Shown piece by piece: positions 8,763 to 17,862 of a stretch of 64,000 nucleotides of DNA; position 1 is the first letter of the stretch, and each line of letters begins with the position of its first letter. This DNA comes from Oceanobacillus iheyensis HTE831. Lineage in GTDB: Bacteria; Bacillota; Bacilli; Bacillales; Amphibacillaceae. The stretch lies in assembly GCF_000011245.1 (NCBI RefSeq), contig NC_004193.1, positions 2,954,501-3,018,500 of the forward strand, read 5' to 3'. The notes beneath the pieces were generated by a model. That model worked only from the letters and a program-made list of their open reading frames with translations, had not been told where the DNA came from and did not search any database. Position numbers and translations under genes: made by a program.

Positions 8763-9839
8763 CTATTTCACCCCTCGCAAATGTTTTATATATTCTTCTT
8801 TTTGCTGTTCAATCGTCCATGTCGGTTTTTCGAACATATAATCATAAATATCATTTACATCGGCAGGTGGCATAGTCTCTAAATCTTTTACCGCCCCATC
8901 GATTTCTTCTTTTACTTCCTCTTTTAGTTGTTCTACGACTGCTTCATCCCAGAAACCATAGGCTTTCATAAATAGTTCCAATCTGGTAATCGGATCATTC
9001 TGACGATGTTTTTCATTTTCTTCTTTTTGATTACGATACTTGGTAGGATCGTCTGCAGTTGTATGGGCACCATATCGCCATGTTACGGCTTCAATTAAGC
9101 TTGGTCCCTCGCCATTTCTCGCTCGTTCTAATGCCTTTTTTGTTTCAAAATATGCTGCAAAAATATCATTTCCGTCAATTCGAATACCGGGGATTTCATA
9201 TGCAACTGACTTTTGTACAATTGTCTCCGAATTCATTTGTCTCGATATTGGGGTTGAAATCGCATATTGATTATTCTGATTGAAGAAGACAACCGGTGCT
9301 TGAAATACACTTGCAAAGTTTAACCCTTCATGAAAATCCCCTTCAGAGGTCGCCCCGTCTCCAAAATAAGCAATTACAGCTTGTGAAGAATTTTTATATT
9401 TATTGGCCATTGCTATACCAGCTGCAAGCGGAAGCTGTGTTGCAATTGGTACGGAAGGAGGCAAAATATTCTTTCCTTCAGGCGGGAGATTCCCTTCCAC
9501 TCGCCCATTCCATGAGGATAGAATAGTATAAGACTTTCCAAATGTAATACTAGCAGCATGATCCCGATACGTTGGCAACATCCAATCATCTTCATCAAGT
9601 GCTAGAGCACTTCCTACCTGTGCTCCTTCCTGTCCTTCAAATCCTGGATACGTACCAATTCTTCCTTGGCGCTGCAAGTTGATTGCCTTTTGATCAAATG
9701 CCCGCATACAAATCAGTTGCCGATAAAATTGCTGCACTAATGCTTTATCAATTTGTTCTAAATATGACGTATCAGTAATTTTTCCATTTTGATCCATGAT
9801 TCGTATCATTGGAAATTCTTCCTGCATATTTCGTTTCAT
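8763..9839 (-). CDS. bkdAA: 2-oxoacid dehydrogenase E1 alpha subunit
   Basis: The thiamine-diphosphate-binding motif runs from GDGATSEGDFHEGLNFAS to FFNQNNQYAIS. RQGRIGTYPGFEGQEGAQVG and YRYGAHTTADDPTKYR are typical of PdhA/BkdA alpha chains. The chosen ATG 9839 has GAGG eight bases upstream; an in-frame GTG further upstream overlaps the ribosome site. The gene follows phenylalanine dehydrogenase by about 60 bases and is contiguous with the beta gene. Whether the complex is pyruvate- or branched-chain-type cannot be settled by eye; the context makes a catabolic oxoacid complex more likely. Confidence 0.9.
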   Translation of the reverse strand: MKRNMQEEFPMIRIMDQNGKITDTSYLEQIDKALVQQFYRQLICMRAFDQKAINLQRQGRIGTYPGFEGQEGAQVGSALALDEDDWMLPTYRDHAASITFGKSYTILSSWNGRVEGNLPPEGKNILPPSVPIATQLPLAAGIAMANKYKNSSQAVIAYFGDGATSEGDFHEGLNFASVFQAPVVFFNQNNQYAISTPISRQMNSETIVQKSVAYEIPGIRIDGNDIFAAYFETKKALERARNGEGPSLIEAVTWRYGAHTTADDPTKYRNQKEENEKHRQNDPITRLELFMKAYGFWDEAVVEQLKEEVKEEIDGAVKDLETMPPADVNDIYDYMFEKPTWTIEQQKEEYIKHLRGVK

Positions 9840-9899
9840 GGTCAGCACCTCTTTAGCTCCAAATTTTTGTTCCCATAAGTAAAATCTTTCTTAAAGGAA

Positions 9900-11039
9900 T
9901 TACTCTCTGATATTCCATTTCGGTCTTCGCTTGCGAGAATAAAAGTTATTTCGATTCCGCTGTTCTTCCAATACACTGCGTACTTTCCTATTTGCCGCTT
10001 CTACTGTTGTAATCGCATCCAATTCAGCTTGTACATAGATATCTAAAAGGGAACGGTATATCGCTTTTGTCTTTACAAGTACTCGTTTCGTATTCGGGCC
10101 ATATAGTTCATCAGCAACTTGTATCAGTCCTCCGGCATTGACAATATAATCTGGTGCATATAAAATCCCTTTCTCTTGCAACATTTTCGCATGGGCCGGG
10201 CTTTGCAATTGATTGTTTGCCGAACCGACAATCGCTTTTACTTTCAACTGACCAATCGTCTGATCATTGATAATCGCCCCCATTGCACAAGGGATAAAAA
10301 TATCTGCATCCGTACTGTAAATAGCTTCACTATCTACCTGTTCTACTTCACCATTTGTATCTTTCGCTTTTGTGTTAAGCTGTGTCATCACATCTTGATT
10401 AAGATCCGTAATATACAATTTTGCTCCAGCTTCCAATAGTTGTTCGGCAACCTTATAACCGACTTTTCCTAACCCTTGAATCGCATAAGTTCTGTTTCCT
10501 AAATCATTATTATTAAATAGGTATTCATTGGTTGCCTCTAAAGCATGGATTACTCCACAAGCGGTGGAGATGGAAGAGTCTCCACTACCTCCATATACTT
10601 CAGGAATTCCATTGATAAAATTCGTTTCTTTAAATGCCTCCACAAAGTCATCGGTTGTTGTTCCCATATCTGTACCTGTATAAAAACGTCCATTCAAAGA
10701 GTCAACAAATTGTCCAAATGACCGAAATAATGCAGGAGACTTGTCTTTTTCAGGATCGCCAATGATGACTGCTTTTCCTCCACCAAAATCAAGACCCGAA
10801 GCTGCACATTTATAGGTCATTCCTTCTGACAGTCGCAGGACATCTTCCAATGCATCATCCACACTTTTATATGGATACATCCTTGTTCCGCCCAATGCAG
10901 GACCAAGTGTAGTATCATGAATGGCAATAATTGCTTGAAGTCCCGTTGCCGGATCATTACAGAACACTACCTGTTCATGGTTAGCTATTTTTTCAAATGT
11001 ATTTTTCTCCTTCGGTTTGACAAATTCAAGCTGTTTCAA
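9900..11039 (-). CDS. pdh: Phenylalanine dehydrogenase
   Basis: A 379-residue Glu/Leu/Phe/Val dehydrogenase. It matches what I recall of Bacillus/Sporosarcina phenylalanine dehydrogenases over its length: [54 protein letters not shown] and the C-terminal RRPKWNIRE. The segment VYGGSGDSS is the phenylalanine-type substrate loop rather than the leucine-dehydrogenase FGSSGNPS type. The catalytic Lys lies in EGMTYKCAA. It deaminates L-Phe to phenylpyruvate with NAD+. Translation apparently starts at TTG with GGAGG seven bases upstream. The 2-oxoacid dehydrogenase genes directly downstream would then make phenylacetyl-CoA. Confidence 0.88.
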   Translation of the reverse strand: MKQLEFVKPKEKNTFEKIANHEQVVFCNDPATGLQAIIAIHDTTLGPALGGTRMYPYKSVDDALEDVLRLSEGMTYKCAASGLDFGGGKAVIIGDPEKDKSPALFRSFGQFVDSLNGRFYTGTDMGTTTDDFVEAFKETNFINGIPEVYGGSGDSSISTACGVIHALEATNEYLFNNNDLGNRTYAIQGLGKVGYKVAEQLLEAGAKLYITDLNQDVMTQLNTKAKDTNGEVEQVDSEAIYSTDADIFIPCAMGAIINDQTIGQLKVKAIVGSANNQLQSPAHAKMLQEKGILYAPDYIVNAGGLIQVADELYGPNTKRVLVKTKAIYRSLLDIYVQAELDAITTVEAANRKVRSVLEEQRNRNNFYSRKRRPKWNIRE

Positions 11040-11053
11040 AAAAACACCTCCAT

Positions 11054-11455
11054 TTATTTAGCTGCAATTTGTATATCTAATTTGCTTTTCATCGTATTTT
11101 TGGGCAGAATTGACTGCTTCACTTCACCTTCTCCGATGATAACGCTTTCATTTCTAGCAATAACTTTTGTTACTACTTGTTTTTCCGTAATACTTGTTAC
11201 AACAGCTTCCAATTTAACTTTCGTCCCTAATGCTGATGGGGCGATGTGTTTAAGTTTCACAGCAGCTCCAACGCTTTCCTCTTGTTCTTTCAGAAAAGGA
11301 AGTAACAAGTCCCTTGATACCCATTCCATGTGATAGACCATGGAAGCAGTGGAATAAGCTGGATGTACTACTTCGTCGCCAAATTGAGCAAACATATCTT
11401 CCGTCACTTCTATTTCAAGAGTGGACTGATACCCAACGTTCAATCCTTCCTTCAT
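11054..11455 (-). CDS. Hotdog-fold thioesterase-like protein (FlK-like)
   Basis: The 133-residue protein resembles FlK-type acyl-CoA thioesterases: [29 protein letters not shown] contains the Thr/Glu-bearing YST and His-Met-Glu segments, followed by [19 protein letters not shown]. It is the first gene of the phenylalanine operon, 14 bases before the dehydrogenase. A possible role is hydrolysing a dead-end acyl-CoA (for example an aryl-acetyl-CoA) made by the downstream complex; this is inference. The start is ATG 11455 with AAGGGTGAAAG upstream. Confidence 0.65.
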   Translation of the reverse strand: MKEGLNVGYQSTLEIEVTEDMFAQFGDEVVHPAYSTASMVYHMEWVSRDLLLPFLKEQEESVGAAVKLKHIAPSALGTKVKLEAVVTSITEKQVVTKVIARNESVIIGEGEVKQSILPKNTMKSKLDIQIAAK

Positions 11456-11570
11456 ATTCTTTCACCCTTTCTCTGGATCGGAGCATATTTGGTTGAATGC
11501 ATCCTTATGAAATTGAAAAGTAATAGTGAAATTTTACTATTTTTAATATTTTCAAAATATTACAACTCTG

Positions 11571-11599
11571 ATTATATCTACCCGACAGTTAACTGTCAA
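11571..11599 (-). promoter_or_regulatory. Sigma-A promoter of the phenylalanine/2-oxoacid dehydrogenase operon
   Basis: On the minus strand TTGACA (11599-11594) and TATAAT (11576-11571) are both perfect and exactly 17 bases apart. Transcription would begin near 11564, about 110 bases upstream of the thioesterase start. Confidence 0.8.
11584..11597. promoter_or_regulatory. Palindromic operator overlapping the promoter
   Basis: GACAGTTAACTGTC is a perfect 14-base palindrome covering part of the -35 box and the spacer. A repressor bound here would block RNA polymerase. The GntR-family regulator encoded just upstream is the obvious candidate, but no binding data are available. Confidence 0.55.
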
Positions 11600-11624
11600 C
11601 CAAAAATCAAAACAAAATAAAAAC

Positions 11625-11649
11625 CTTAATCCGGTTTAATTGGATTAAG
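11625..11649 (-). terminator. Terminator of the GntR gene
   Basis: CTTAATCC and GGATTAAG form a short stem overlapping the gntR stop codon. On the minus strand they are followed by a T-rich run (GTTTTTATTTTG). Confidence 0.6.
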
Positions 11650-12286
11650 ATTTAATATGCATCAGTACACCTTCCAGCGCCTTTTTAATATGGACACTCA
11701 TTAAATTACCTGCTTCTTCTTCATTCCCGCTTAGCATCAATTCAAAAATTTGTTCGTGGTCTTCAATAAAGGAAGGGTAAAACGATCCCCCGACCATACT
11801 TTTTCGCATATAATGCGTTTTAACTTTGATAACTTCCAGCAATTTAATCAGTTGTCCATTGTTAGAAGCTTCGGTAATAATTGTATGGAATTGCTGATCC
11901 AGCTGACCAAGCTCTGGAGAATCCGGTTTCACTTTTTTCGTTTCTTGTACATTATTAGCTAAGCTTTCCTTCACTTCTTCAGTCAGATTCTTAATTGCAA
12001 GGCGGACTGCTAACACTTCAAGACTTTCCCTGCACTCAAATATATCCACAACATCCTCTACTGTTGGCTCATACACCTTTACGAAACCGTCGTTATATAT
12101 TAATAAGCCATCCTGCGTTAACATCCGAATCGCTTCTCTTACTGTTCCCCTGCTAGTGCCTAACTTACTTGCAATCTTCGCTTCTACGACACGTTCATCA
12201 GGCTTTAAATTACCTTCCATAATTGATTCTTTGATTAAATTATAGGCTTGTAAATGCAGGGATTCTGACTTAATAATCTTCCCCAT
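11645..12286 (-). CDS. GntR-family (FCD/FadR subfamily) transcriptional regulator
   Basis: A 213-residue protein. The winged helix spans residues ~8-75 (AYNLIKESIMEGNLKPDERV, ASKLGTSRGTVREAIRMLTQDGLL). The helical FCD effector domain follows, with the metal/ligand-type residues spread over ESLEVLAVRLA, LDQQFHTIITEASNN and EDHEQIFELMLSG. It lies immediately upstream of, and on the same strand as, the phenylalanine operon but is separated from it by a terminator and a new promoter. It probably represses that operon through the palindrome in the promoter; the effector is unknown. Confidence 0.85.
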   Translation of the reverse strand: MGKIIKSESLHLQAYNLIKESIMEGNLKPDERVVEAKIASKLGTSRGTVREAIRMLTQDGLLIYNDGFVKVYEPTVEDVVDIFECRESLEVLAVRLAIKNLTEEVKESLANNVQETKKVKPDSPELGQLDQQFHTIITEASNNGQLIKLLEVIKVKTHYMRKSMVGGSFYPSFIEDHEQIFELMLSGNEEEAGNLMSVHIKKALEGVLMHIKS

Positions 12287-12853
12287 AGTAACAGCTCCTT
12301 CTGCTAGACTTCACTGAATAGTTGTAATTCTTTCTGTTTACTAATATAGCATAAAAATATGCTAGGCGGATAGGCGTTGTTCCATAGGTTAATCGTTTGT
12401 GGTAAGCAAAAGCAGCCAAATATGATTGATAATAAATATACATAGAACTACAGAACTATTCCGATCAACATTGGAATTAGTAGGAAAGCTACTGAATTTA
12501 CTTCATTAGATTCTAAAATCTCACAACACTGATACATGACTAGAATTTCGCTGTCCTTGTTGTAACCAAAAAATACTCGGAGAAAACCTTAATTTGAGAG
12601 AGTTAGTGGATATTTTATAGTAAACTAAACGTTCTATTCTCTTTTAATTTGGCAAACCTCTATTTTTAAAAAAATTATTCACAATTACTTCGGTTGAGCA
12701 GATCAATAACTATGGATGCCCTTTAAAGTAAATACGTAGTCGACAGGTTTTTGTTTTAATTATATACAAAACCCGTAGAATTTAATTCATCTCTACGGGT
12801 TTTAGTATATTTAAGATTCAGCTTTAAACCAATAAGATTTAGAGGTGAACTCA
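12287..12853. other. Long AT-rich intergenic stretch
   Basis: No credible gene, RNA or repeat is seen apart from a terminator hairpin at 12768-12803 and the pseudogene to the right. With the neighbouring permease remnant it looks like decayed sequence. Confidence 0.5.
12768..12803. terminator. Hairpin terminator
   Basis: AAAACCCGTAGA and TCTACGGGTTTT form a perfect 12-base stem with a 12-base loop. On the minus strand it would have terminated the GntP-like gene that survives only as a fragment at 12854-13006. Confidence 0.7.
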
Positions 12854-13006
12854 CTAAAAAATATGTGCACCGACCAACGTGATAATCAATACTACAATAC
12901 CAGCAATCGCCTCACTAGTAGTATACGTTTTCAGTCCGCCTTTCACTGTTAAACCGGCAATCTTGGTAGTGATCCAGAATCCACTGTCATTAACATGCCC
13001 AAGCAT
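12854..13006 (-). pseudogene. Remnant of a GntP-family gluconate permease (C-terminal ~50 residues)
   Basis: A 50-codon frame ending at TAG 12854 encodes GHVNDSGFWITTKIAGLTVK followed by LKTYTTSEAIAG and a hydrophobic tail. This is the conserved C-terminus of gluconate:H+ symporters of the GntP family, whose full length is about 450 residues. Nothing upstream restores the rest. The fragment still has its terminator downstream. It is best read as the remains of a deleted transporter gene. Confidence 0.7.
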
Positions 13007-13063
13007 TAACTAGCTTAGTTATACTTTCTAAATGAAGATAGTGGACGAATGATCCTAATTACA

Positions 13064-13098
13064 AATACTACGAGAGACAATTAATCTCTCGTAGTATT
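13064..13098 (-). terminator. Hairpin terminator after the DUF218 gene
   Basis: AATACTACGAGAGA and TCTCTCGTAGTATT form a perfect 14-base stem with a 7-base loop, 45 bases beyond the stop of the minus-strand gene. The T-run on the minus strand is short (ATTTGTAATT). Confidence 0.65.
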
Positions 13099-13143
13099 AC
13101 CTCTCTATGAATCTTGCTGATTAATCCGCCCAAAAATCCATCA

Positions 13144-14454
13144 CTATAATTCTTCTAATAAATATTCTGTGTTGCGCATTAGAAAATCATATGCATAATC
13201 AGAAATAAGCTCTTCATCTCTCTGGTATTCCAAGAGATTTTGAAAACTATTTAAATGCTTTAACAGTTTTTCATTTTGTTCTGTTTCTTCAAAACGTTTC
13301 AATGCAGCAAGATGAACCTCCAGTGACCTTGCCACATGATCATCGAAAAATTCCCCATCATCGTGTAAGTTTTGCACTTGTAGTTGCAAATTATCCAGAG
13401 AAGGTGCTTCCACACTAACATTTATATGTTTATTTATTGTTTTCCCATTTTCTTCATAACGAATGTTAATTTCTTGATTTCCTATCACAGTAGGATCGAA
13501 TCCAGTAACCTCTGAAAGCTCGGTAACATCACGTTGGTAACCATTATCATATTCCGCATACACATTTACATTTAATTTTTCATGTAAAATATATTCGTGG
13601 TCACCTTGAATATCCAATTGTTCTAGTTGGGAAATTGGCAAATCATTAGATTCCTCTACTCCCGCTATTTGATACATCCCTCTTACTTTTAGAGAAAATG
13701 GTTCTTCTGTTTTATCTTCTCGATACCAACCAGCATTACCTTTTCCTAAAAATTCAATGGAGGATTTTTCAAGTTCTTTCGCCTTTAATTGAGACATCGT
13801 GTAATAGAATATACTGCTCCTCTTCAAATGATATTGACTGGTTATCATGGAAAATGAATCTATATCTTCGTATTGATTGTACAAAATCTCAAAACTGTTC
13901 GAGGCGTTTTCAACCGTATTTGAGCTTTCATTCTCTACAATAATTCTGTCTTCTGAAAGGCCGTGATCCACTAACCAATCATGCATTCGATCGCCTTCTG
14001 TCCAACCATTCTTCTCTACTCCACCAGTTACTAAAACATAAGCGTTAGGATATTTCTCTGCACTATTTAGCGCAACTTCTAATCTACCAATTAATTCGTC
14101 TCTCATCTCCCCATTACTATCTAAAGCAAATCCTAAGACAACAAATACATGACTATCATCTTCTGGCAAACCATCAGGAGCTACATTTAAATTCTCTTCC
14201 ATTTCATTCTCGATCCAGTCCCACTGATCAATGACTGAATTCCATATCCTATAATCTTCCGGGTATTCTTCATCTATCAAATCGAGCGTTCTAATAACGT
14301 CAGTACGTGCTTCTTCACCATAATAATATATTAATTCACTTATTCGTTCATCCAGACTCTCTTGCGTGTTATGACTTTCTGCTGATACAGTTGAAAAAGA
14401 TAGAAAACCAATGATCAATAGTGTACTGATAAACATCATATGAATTTTTTTCAT
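13144..14454 (-). CDS. Secreted DUF218 (YdcF/ElyC-like) protein with Ig-like and FIMAH-like domains
   Basis: Residues 1-25 are a signal peptide ending VSA. Residues ~100-235 are a DUF218 domain (HVFVVLGFALDSNGEMRDEL, YVLVTGGVEKNGWTEGDRM, IIVENESSNTVENA, SQYHLKRS). Residues ~275-350 resemble a bacterial Ig-like (group 3) domain, with a YDNGYQRDVT-type motif and GFDPTVIGNQEINIRY. The last ~85 residues resemble the helical FIMAH domain found at the ends of secreted Bacillus proteins. DUF218 proteins are linked to envelope polysaccharide metabolism, but the reaction is unknown. No LPXTG anchor is seen. It appears monocistronic. Confidence 0.75.
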   Translation of the reverse strand: MKKIHMMFISTLLIIGFLSFSTVSAESHNTQESLDERISELIYYYGEEARTDVIRTLDLIDEEYPEDYRIWNSVIDQWDWIENEMEENLNVAPDGLPEDDSHVFVVLGFALDSNGEMRDELIGRLEVALNSAEKYPNAYVLVTGGVEKNGWTEGDRMHDWLVDHGLSEDRIIVENESSNTVENASNSFEILYNQYEDIDSFSMITSQYHLKRSSIFYYTMSQLKAKELEKSSIEFLGKGNAGWYREDKTEEPFSLKVRGMYQIAGVEESNDLPISQLEQLDIQGDHEYILHEKLNVNVYAEYDNGYQRDVTELSEVTGFDPTVIGNQEINIRYEENGKTINKHINVSVEAPSLDNLQLQVQNLHDDGEFFDDHVARSLEVHLAALKRFEETEQNEKLLKHLNSFQNLLEYQRDEELISDYAYDFLMRNTEYLLEEL

Positions 14455-14642
14455 TTCCTACACCTCTCCTTGTTCTTATTGAATTATCTTCCCTCAACTT
14501 TTCACATATCTATCAACCTTTTAAAGAATTGATTAAAAACTAGCGCGTTCAACCACCTCCCTTGGGATTGTATGTTATTAGTTATGTGGAATATTCAAAA
14601 ATATTTACGTCTTTTATGAAAGTTAAACTAGGTTATATATTC

Positions 14643-15428
14643 TCAATTTTTAAATGTTTTATAATCAACTATTATCTCATTGATAAAACTATGCATTGCA
14701 ATAAAAGCTGCGATAAAAAACGCAATGAAAAATATTTCTAAATTTGTATCGTTACTAGGAATAGAACTATATTCAATAAAATATTGTCTAATAATAACTA
14801 TTACTATCCCAAAATAAACAATTATTCTTCTAACTCTTTTTTCATTATCATTTTTTGTACCAATAAAAATATAAGTAACCGCAGATATTGGTAAGACGAG
14901 TAACAGGAAATACTGATGGCTCAAGTCAATATTAGGAAAAGATATAATACCTACTAACAATAAATAGATAACTATAAAGTGAACCATAATGCTAGGTATA
15001 GAATTAATAATTATATTTAATCTAGAAATAATATATTTATCTTTATTAAATTTCAATAGGGTTTTACGTATAAATGGTACATAATTATTATTTTTCAATT
15101 TTTTTATTTCAAAAAATACTCTTGTTAATGTTAAAAGTAAAACTACATAAACAATCAATAGAATGATAAAAATTATAGGTTTCTTATAGAAAGCTAAGCA
15201 TAAAATCAATAGAGAAAAAATAATAAAAGTATTTATTATATCTAATACTATTAAAAATATAGACCAGCTTTTTATCTTTGATTTCAATAATTTTGTTACT
15301 ATATAATCGCCTAATCGATCTACAAGTGGCACCAGAACTTTATAAACAATTAAAAAACCTAAAGAAATAAATATAATAAAAGTAATGAAATAGAGAATTA
15401 ATCCCTTTGTATCATTCACAGTATACAT
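14643..15428 (-). CDS. Unrecognised multi-pass membrane protein
   Basis: I do not recognise the family. The 261-residue product has about seven hydrophobic segments, with basic loops such as KLLKSKIKSW and FNKDKYIIS, and a long charged cytoplasmic-looking stretch around FFEIKKLKNNNYV. The ATG at 15428 directly abuts AGAGAGG, so the in-frame GTG at 15419 (nine bases from that site) may be the true start. It lies just beyond the terminator of the exopolysaccharide cluster on the same strand. Its base composition is very AT-rich like the glycosyltransferase genes, which may mean it was acquired with the cluster. Confidence 0.6.
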   Translation of the reverse strand: MYTVNDTKGLILYFITFIIFISLGFLIVYKVLVPLVDRLGDYIVTKLLKSKIKSWSIFLIVLDIINTFIIFSLLILCLAFYKKPIIFIILLIVYVVLLLTLTRVFFEIKKLKNNNYVPFIRKTLLKFNKDKYIISRLNIIINSIPSIMVHFIVIYLLLVGIISFPNIDLSHQYFLLLVLPISAVTYIFIGTKNDNEKRVRRIIVYFGIVIVIIRQYFIEYSSIPSNDTNLEIFFIAFFIAAFIAMHSFINEIIVDYKTFKN

Positions 15429-15442
15429 CCTCTCTATAAAAA

Positions 15443-15471
15443 AGAGAGATGAAAAATCATTTCACCTCTCT
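15443..15471 (-). terminator. Terminator at the end of the exopolysaccharide cluster
   Basis: On the minus strand AGAGAGGTGAAA pairs with TTTCATCTCTCT (one mismatch) and is followed by TTTTTT. It lies 18 bases after the stop of the UDP-glucuronate epimerase gene. Confidence 0.75.
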
Positions 15472-15488
15472 AAAAAATATAGTTATAG

Positions 15489-16511
15489 TTATACTTCTAC
15501 TTTAACTCCATAATACTCCACATACCAGTCTGTAAACTGCTGCAAGCCTTCTTCAATAGAAGTTTGCGGTCTAAACCCTACAGCATCATATAATTGTTTC
15601 GTAGATGCATACGTTGCGGGTACATCACCTGGTTTGATAGGTTCAAAATGCTTTTCAAATTCTACTTTTTCACCAAGAGAATTGCTTAAGCACTTCTCTA
15701 ATGTCTCAATAAATACCATGAGTTTTTCTGGATTACTATTTCCAATATTGTATACCTTATGTTGTACTTCTCCTACTGGGCTATGAGGAATCAAACGCTC
15801 AATTCCCTCCACAATATCATCAATATATGTGAAGTCACGATACAAGTCATTTTCAAAATCTCCGTTGTTAAAGATTTGAATAGGTTCTCCATGGAATAAC
15901 TTATTCGTAAAGCCAAAGTAAGCCATATCAGGTCTGCCCATTGGTCCATAGACCGTAAAGAAACGTAGTCCAGTCGCAGGAATACCATACAGGTGACTAT
16001 ATGTATGAGCCATTAATTCATTTGACTTTTTCGTAGATGCATATAGTGAGACCGGATTATCTACAAAGTCCGTCTCTTCAAACGGCACTTTTTTATTAGC
16101 ACCATATACTGAACTTGATGATGCATAAATTAAGTGGTCTACAAGATGATGGCGACACGCCTCTAAGATATTATAAAAACCAATTACATTACTTTGCATA
16201 TATACATCTGGGTTCTCTATAGAATAACGAACCCCAGCCTGTGCTGCTAAATTCACTACGATTGAAGGCTTGTACTCTTCAAATATACTAAGTACTAATT
16301 CCTTATCCGAAATATCACCTTTAATAAACGTAAAATTATTGTAGGGTTGTAATAATTTAAGCCTTGTTTCTTTAAGGTTCACATCATAATAATCATTTAC
16401 ATTATCTAATCCGATTACGTTAAACCCTTGATCTAATAGTCTTCGAGATAAGAAATGTCCGATAAATCCCGCTGCTCCGGTTATTAAGTAAACCTTGTTT
16501 TCTTTAGTCAA
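15489..16511 (-). CDS. UDP-glucuronate 4-epimerase (CapI/GAE type)
   Basis: A 340-residue extended short-chain dehydrogenase. The NAD motif GAAGFIGHFLSRRLLDQGF is followed by LDNVNDYYDVNLKETRLKLL, which is characteristic of UDP-glucuronate epimerases. The YASTKKSNE catalytic Tyr/Lys and RFFTVYGPMGRPDMA are also present. It should interconvert UDP-glucuronate and UDP-galacturonate. The gene overlaps by 8 bases the UDP-glucose dehydrogenase upstream, which makes its substrate, so the pair is a dedicated uronic-acid supply module at the end of the cluster. Confidence 0.88.
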   Translation of the reverse strand: MTKENKVYLITGAAGFIGHFLSRRLLDQGFNVIGLDNVNDYYDVNLKETRLKLLQPYNNFTFIKGDISDKELVLSIFEEYKPSIVVNLAAQAGVRYSIENPDVYMQSNVIGFYNILEACRHHLVDHLIYASSSSVYGANKKVPFEETDFVDNPVSLYASTKKSNELMAHTYSHLYGIPATGLRFFTVYGPMGRPDMAYFGFTNKLFHGEPIQIFNNGDFENDLYRDFTYIDDIVEGIERLIPHSPVGEVQHKVYNIGNSNPEKLMVFIETLEKCLSNSLGEKVEFEKHFEPIKPGDVPATYASTKQLYDAVGFRPQTSIEEGLQQFTDWYVEYYGVKVEV

Positions 16512-17862
16512 CGATTTCCATCTCCTTTACTCGAGTATCAACAGTCGACGGTCTTCCCACTGAATAGTACTCAACACTAGCCTCTACCATTTCTTTGACT
16601 GGATGAATATTTCTGCCATCGTAAACAAGTGGAGTGCGCATTAAGTCTGCAAATTTTTGAGGAGATACTTCTTTTATCTCTCCCCATTCTGTAAAGATAA
16701 AGCACACATTAGCATCTTCTAGTGCATGTTCTGGATTAGAAACATACGTAATACTTCCATTTCCATGTTTCCCTTCTGGATGCACCTTAGCAAAGTTCTC
16801 TGCTCCAACTGGATCGTACGCATAAATATCCGCTCCTTCAGACAACAACATTGGAATATTCTCTAAGGAAGGTGCTTCGCGTAAATCATCGGTACCCGGT
16901 TTAAAAGTTAATCCTAGTACAGCGACTTTAAGTCCGCTAAATGTAATTAAACGTTTACTTGCTTTTTTATAAAGCATTGACTTCTGCTGGTTATTTACAT
17001 CAATGGCTGCCTTCACTGTTTTTAGTTCATAGCCATTTTGACGAGCAATGTATTCAAGGGCTTTCGTATCTTTCGGGAAACAAGAACCACCATATCCAAT
17101 CCCCGCATTTAAGAATTTACTCCCTATTCTGTCATCAAAACTCATTCCTCTAGCTACGTCCTGAACATCTGCCCCTACCAACTCACAAAGATTTGCAATA
17201 TCATTCATATAAGAAATCTTTAATGCAAGAAAGTCATTGGATGCATATTTAATCATTTCTGCTGATTTTCTATTTACCGAAACAATTGGAAGACCGAATG
17301 GCTCGTAGATATCTGTTAGTATCTTCTCCGCCCATTCAGTTTCTGTTCCAATGACAATACGATCCGCCTCTAATGTATCTTTCACCGCAGAACCTTGTGC
17401 AAGAAACTCAGGGTTAGAAGCTATTTCAACTCGAACATCTTTTATAAGGAAATCTTTAATGAACTGTTCTACCTTATCATTCGTTCCTACAGGTACGGTA
17501 GATTTCACCACTACTAAACAATCATTCTTGATAGACTCTGCAACTTGTCTTGCAACAGTAGCTAAGTACGATAGATTCGCAGATCCATCTTCCCTTTCAG
17601 GAGTACCTACTCCTATAAATACTGCTTCCGCATCTTTATATGCAGATTGATAATCCGTAGTAAAATGTAAACGTCCAGCTTCTATGTTCTTTACCATTAA
17701 CGCTTCTAAACCAGTTTCGTAGATAGGAGATCTCCCATCACGCATCATCTGAACCTTTTGTTCGTCTATATCTACGCAAGTGACATTATGCCCGTTCTCT
17801 GCCATACACACGCCGGTTACTAGTCCGACGTAGCCTGTTCCGGCTACTGAAATTTTTTTCAT
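16504..17862 (-). CDS. ugd: UDP-glucose 6-dehydrogenase (TuaD/Ugd-like)
   Basis: The product has 452 residues. It has the Rossmann motif VAGTGYVGLVTGVCMAENGHNV, the PEFLAQGSAVKD stretch, and the catalytic cysteine in GIGYGGSCFPKDTKAL. It oxidises UDP-glucose to UDP-glucuronate. An 8-base overlap with the downstream epimerase indicates co-transcription. A separate dehydrogenase for N-acetyl sugars lies at 28.1-29.4 kb. The 356-base gap upstream suggests that this pair could have its own promoter, though I could not identify a convincing one. Confidence 0.92.
   Translation of the reverse strand: MKKISVAGTGYVGLVTGVCMAENGHNVTCVDIDEQKVQMMRDGRSPIYETGLEALMVKNIEAGRLHFTTDYQSAYKDAEAVFIGVGTPEREDGSANLSYLATVARQVAESIKNDCLVVVKSTVPVGTNDKVEQFIKDFLIKDVRVEIASNPEFLAQGSAVKDTLEADRIVIGTETEWAEKILTDIYEPFGLPIVSVNRKSAEMIKYASNDFLALKISYMNDIANLCELVGADVQDVARGMSFDDRIGSKFLNAGIGYGGSCFPKDTKALEYIARQNGYELKTVKAAIDVNNQQKSMLYKKASKRLITFSGLKVAVLGLTFKPGTDDLREAPSLENIPMLLSEGADIYAYDPVGAENFAKVHPEGKHGNGSITYVSNPEHALEDANVCFIFTEWGEIKEVSPQKFADLMRTPLVYDGRNIHPVKEMVEASVEYYSVGRPSTVDTRVKEMEIVD

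Noticed and set aside
9040..9526. Several plus-strand frames of 74-76 codons across the E1 alpha gene
   Set aside because: They are opposite-strand shadows of a highly conserved coding region with no ribosome sites.
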